DNA from: an uncultured Polymorphobacter sp.
GTDB taxonomy: Bacteria > Pseudomonadota > Alphaproteobacteria > Sphingomonadales > Sphingomonadaceae
NCBI GenBank assembly: GCA_937871645.1
Contig: CALMPZ010000085.1
Location: forward strand, 1 to 9,813
Reading direction: 5' to 3'
DNA: 9,813 bases
Below are positions 8,102 through 9,813 of this stretch, piece after piece. Position 1 is the first letter of the stretch. Every line of letters begins with the position of its first letter. The notes below the pieces were generated by a model. The model saw only the letters and a list, made by a program, of their open reading frames with translations. It made no database searches and was not told the origin of the DNA. The position numbers and the translations under genes are program-made.

Positions 8102-9813
8102 TCAGGCGGCCAACCCGCGCTGTCGCAGCAGCGCGTCGAGCTTCGGCGGCCGCCCGGCAAATGCCGCGAAGCTTTCCGCCGCAGGCCGGCTGGCGCCCAC
8201 CGACAATATCTCGCGCCGGAAGGCCGACGCGCCCGCGCCATCGCCGCCGGCAAAATGTTCGAACGCATCCGCCGCAAGCAGTTCGGCCCACAAATAGCTG
8301 TAGTACCCCGCCGCATAACCGCCCGCGAAAATATGCCCGAACGCGTGCGGGAAGCGGTTCCACGCCGGCGGCGCCAGCACCGACACGTCGCGGCGCACCT
8401 GCGCCAGTGTTTCGAGCACGCGGGCGCCCTTGGCAGGGTCGAAGTCGCGGTGCAGCAGCAGGTCGAAGCGCGCGAACTCGATCTGGCGCAGCAACATCAG
8501 CCCGGCCTGGAACTGCCGCGCCGCGAGCATCTTGGCGAACAGCGGCGCGGGTAGCGGTGCGCCGGTTTCGCTGTGGCTGGACAGTGAACGCAGCGCCTCG
8601 GCGTCCCAGGCGAAGTTCTCCATGAACTGGCTCGGCAGCTCTACGGCATCCCATTCGACGCCGGAGATGCCGCCGATCGACGGCAGGTCGACCTCGGTGA
8701 ACAGGTGGTGGAGGACGTGGCCGAATTCGTGGAGCAGCGTCACGACGTCATCATGCTTGAGCAGCGACGGCCTGCCGCCGGTCGCGGGGGCGAAATTGGT
8801 GGTCAGATAGGCAATCGGCCGGTGCAGCCGGTCGGCGGCACGGAAGCGCGGCCGGCACACGTCCATCCAGGCGCCGCCACGCTTGCCGGCGCGCGCACAC
8901 AGGTCGAGGTAGACGCCGGCGATGACCGCGCCGTCATGGTCGGTGACGTCATAGAACACCACATCAGGGTGCCAGACCGGCACATCGGCGCGCGCCACCA
9001 GCCGGACGTTGTACAGCCGCTCGATCAGCGCGCAGGTGCCCGACAGCACGTGCGGCAGCGGCAGATAGGCCTTGATTTCGTCCTGATCGACGCCGTGCAG
9101 CGTGCGGCGCATCGCCTCCGCGACAAAGCCTGTGTCCCAGGGCTCAAGGTTCTCGATACCGAAGTTGGCGCGGGCAAAGTCGCGCGCCGCCGCCAGTTCG
9201 GCCTCCGCCACCGGCCGCGCGCGTGCGGCGAGGTCGGCGAGGAAGCCGAGCGCTTCGGCGCCGTCGGGCGCCATCTTGGTTTCGAGCGACAGCGCGACCG
9301 AGTCGCCAAAGCCGAGCAGCTGCGCCGATTCGTGGCGCAGCGCCATGATCGCTTCGATGCGTGGGCTGTTGTCGAGGTCGGGGTTGTCGGACTGGTCGGA
9401 GGCGCGCGTGCTGTTGGCGCGGTAGACGCGGTAGCGCAGGTCGCGGTCGTGCGCATGGCCGAGAACGGCGCTGACGCTGGGCTGGCGCAACGTCACCAGC
9501 CAGCCCGTCAGGCCCTTCTCGGCCGCGTAACCCGCGAGCATCGCCTTGTCATTGTCCGACAGCCCGGCGAGTGCGGCTTCGTCGGTGATGTGTTCGCTCC
9601 ACGCCTCGGTGGCATCGAGCACGGCGTTGCCGAACTGCGTGCCGAGCTTGCTGAGCTCGACGCCGATGTCGAGAAAGCGCGCGCGCGCCGGGCCTTCGAG
9701 CGCGACGCCCGACAGCCGGAAGCCGCGCAACGCCAGCTCGACGGCGCGGCGCTGCGCCGGGCCCAGCGTGGCGAAATCGGCGCAATCGGCGACGCGATGG
9801 ATCGCCCCATGCT
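8102..9813 (-). CDS. prlC: Oligopeptidase A, M3 family zinc metallopeptidase, N-terminus off the window
   Basis: This is a cytoplasmic zinc endopeptidase that degrades short peptides, including cleaved signal peptides in E. coli. The frame runs in from the right edge and stops at 8102-8104 (TGA on the minus strand), giving about 569 residues. E. coli OpdA is 680 long, so roughly 110 N-terminal residues are outside. The frame is open beyond the TTG at 9728-9730, where it reads ATLGPAQRRAVELALRGFRL, so that TTG is internal. The zinc motif HEFGH is at 8717-8731. The third-ligand glutamate in WDAVELPSQFMEN is encoded at 8639-8641, thirty residues after the first histidine. RGGAWMDVC, PIAYLTTNF, RFPHAFGHIFAGGYAAGYYS and the ending KLDALLRQRGLA all follow OpdA closely, which favours it over Dcp-type dipeptidyl carboxypeptidase. 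It is convergent with the transglutaminase operon, with the palindromic element between them. Confidence 0.95.
   Translation of the reverse strand, partial: HGAIHRVADCADFATLGPAQRRAVELALRGFRLSGVALEGPARARFLDIGVELSKLGTQFGNAVLDATEAWSEHITDEAALAGLSDNDKAMLAGYAAEKGLTGWLVTLRQPSVSAVLGHAHDRDLRYRVYRANSTRASDQSDNPDLDNSPRIEAIMALRHESAQLLGFGDSVALSLETKMAPDGAEALGFLADLAARARPVAEAELAAARDFARANFGIENLEPWDTGFVAEAMRRTLHGVDQDEIKAYLPLPHVLSGTCALIERLYNVRLVARADVPVWHPDVVFYDVTDHDGAVIAGVYLDLCARAGKRGGAWMDVCRPRFRAADRLHRPIAYLTTNFAPATGGRPSLLKHDDVVTLLHEFGHVLHHLFTEVDLPSIGGISGVEWDAVELPSQFMENFAWDAEALRSLSSHSETGAPLPAPLFAKMLAARQFQAGLMLLRQIEFARFDLLLHRDFDPAKGARVLETLAQVRRDVSVLAPPAWNRFPHAFGHIFAGGYAAGYYSYLWAELLAADAFEHFAGGDGAGASAFRREILSVGASRPAAESFAAFAGRPPKLDALLRQRGLAA

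Noticed and set aside
9728..9730. TTG as the start codon of the minus-strand peptidase
   Set aside because: The frame continues upstream to the window edge with oligopeptidase A-like sequence, so this TTG is an internal leucine.

Overview
The window is GC-rich chromosomal DNA. Third codon positions are overwhelmingly G or C, which leaves long antisense shadow frames everywhere. The proteins look alphaproteobacterial, and their wording resembles Sphingomonadales-type genomes. That placement is an inference from remembered homologues, not a search. I see no phage, plasmid, IS, CRISPR, tRNA or rRNA sequence. Coding density is very high: only two gaps exist, of about 75-100 bp and 107 bp.

Layout: (1) From the left edge to 1199 lies the 3' part of gltD, the small subunit of NADPH glutamate synthase. 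(2) From 1275 (more likely 1302) to 7994 lies a tight three-gene plus-strand operon. Its first gene encodes a transglutaminase-fold domain fused to a DUF2126 putative amidoligase. The second encodes a circularly permuted ATP-grasp domain fused to an alpha-E (DUF403) domain. The third encodes a second transglutaminase-fold protein. The genes overlap by 11 and 4 nt, so they are almost certainly co-translated. (3) Positions 8003-8092 are an elaborate palindromic element lying between convergent genes. (4) From 8102 to the right edge, on the minus strand, lies most of an M3 zinc metallopeptidase of the oligopeptidase A type (prlC/opdA), whose N-terminus is off the window.

The three-gene operon is the interesting system. 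Comparative genomics has linked GS-like or ATP-grasp amide-bond ligases, alpha-E proteins and transglutaminase-like peptidases, often with the Ntn-hydrolase Anbu, as a predicted pathway for making or attaching a small peptide. To my knowledge its substrate and product have not been established. Two potential ligases and two potential transglutaminase-type peptidases or transferases are encoded together here. This suggests synthesis, attachment and trimming of an amide-linked modification in the cytoplasm, since none of the proteins shows a signal peptide or membrane segment. No Anbu gene is present in the window. The glutamate-making enzyme upstream and the oligopeptidase downstream are suggestive neighbours, but a functional link is speculative.

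Notable details are a probable CTG start codon for the first operon gene, a TTG start for the second, a proline- and charge-rich insert and a possible active-site substitution in the DUF2126 domain, and an intergenic element that can form two mutually exclusive folds.
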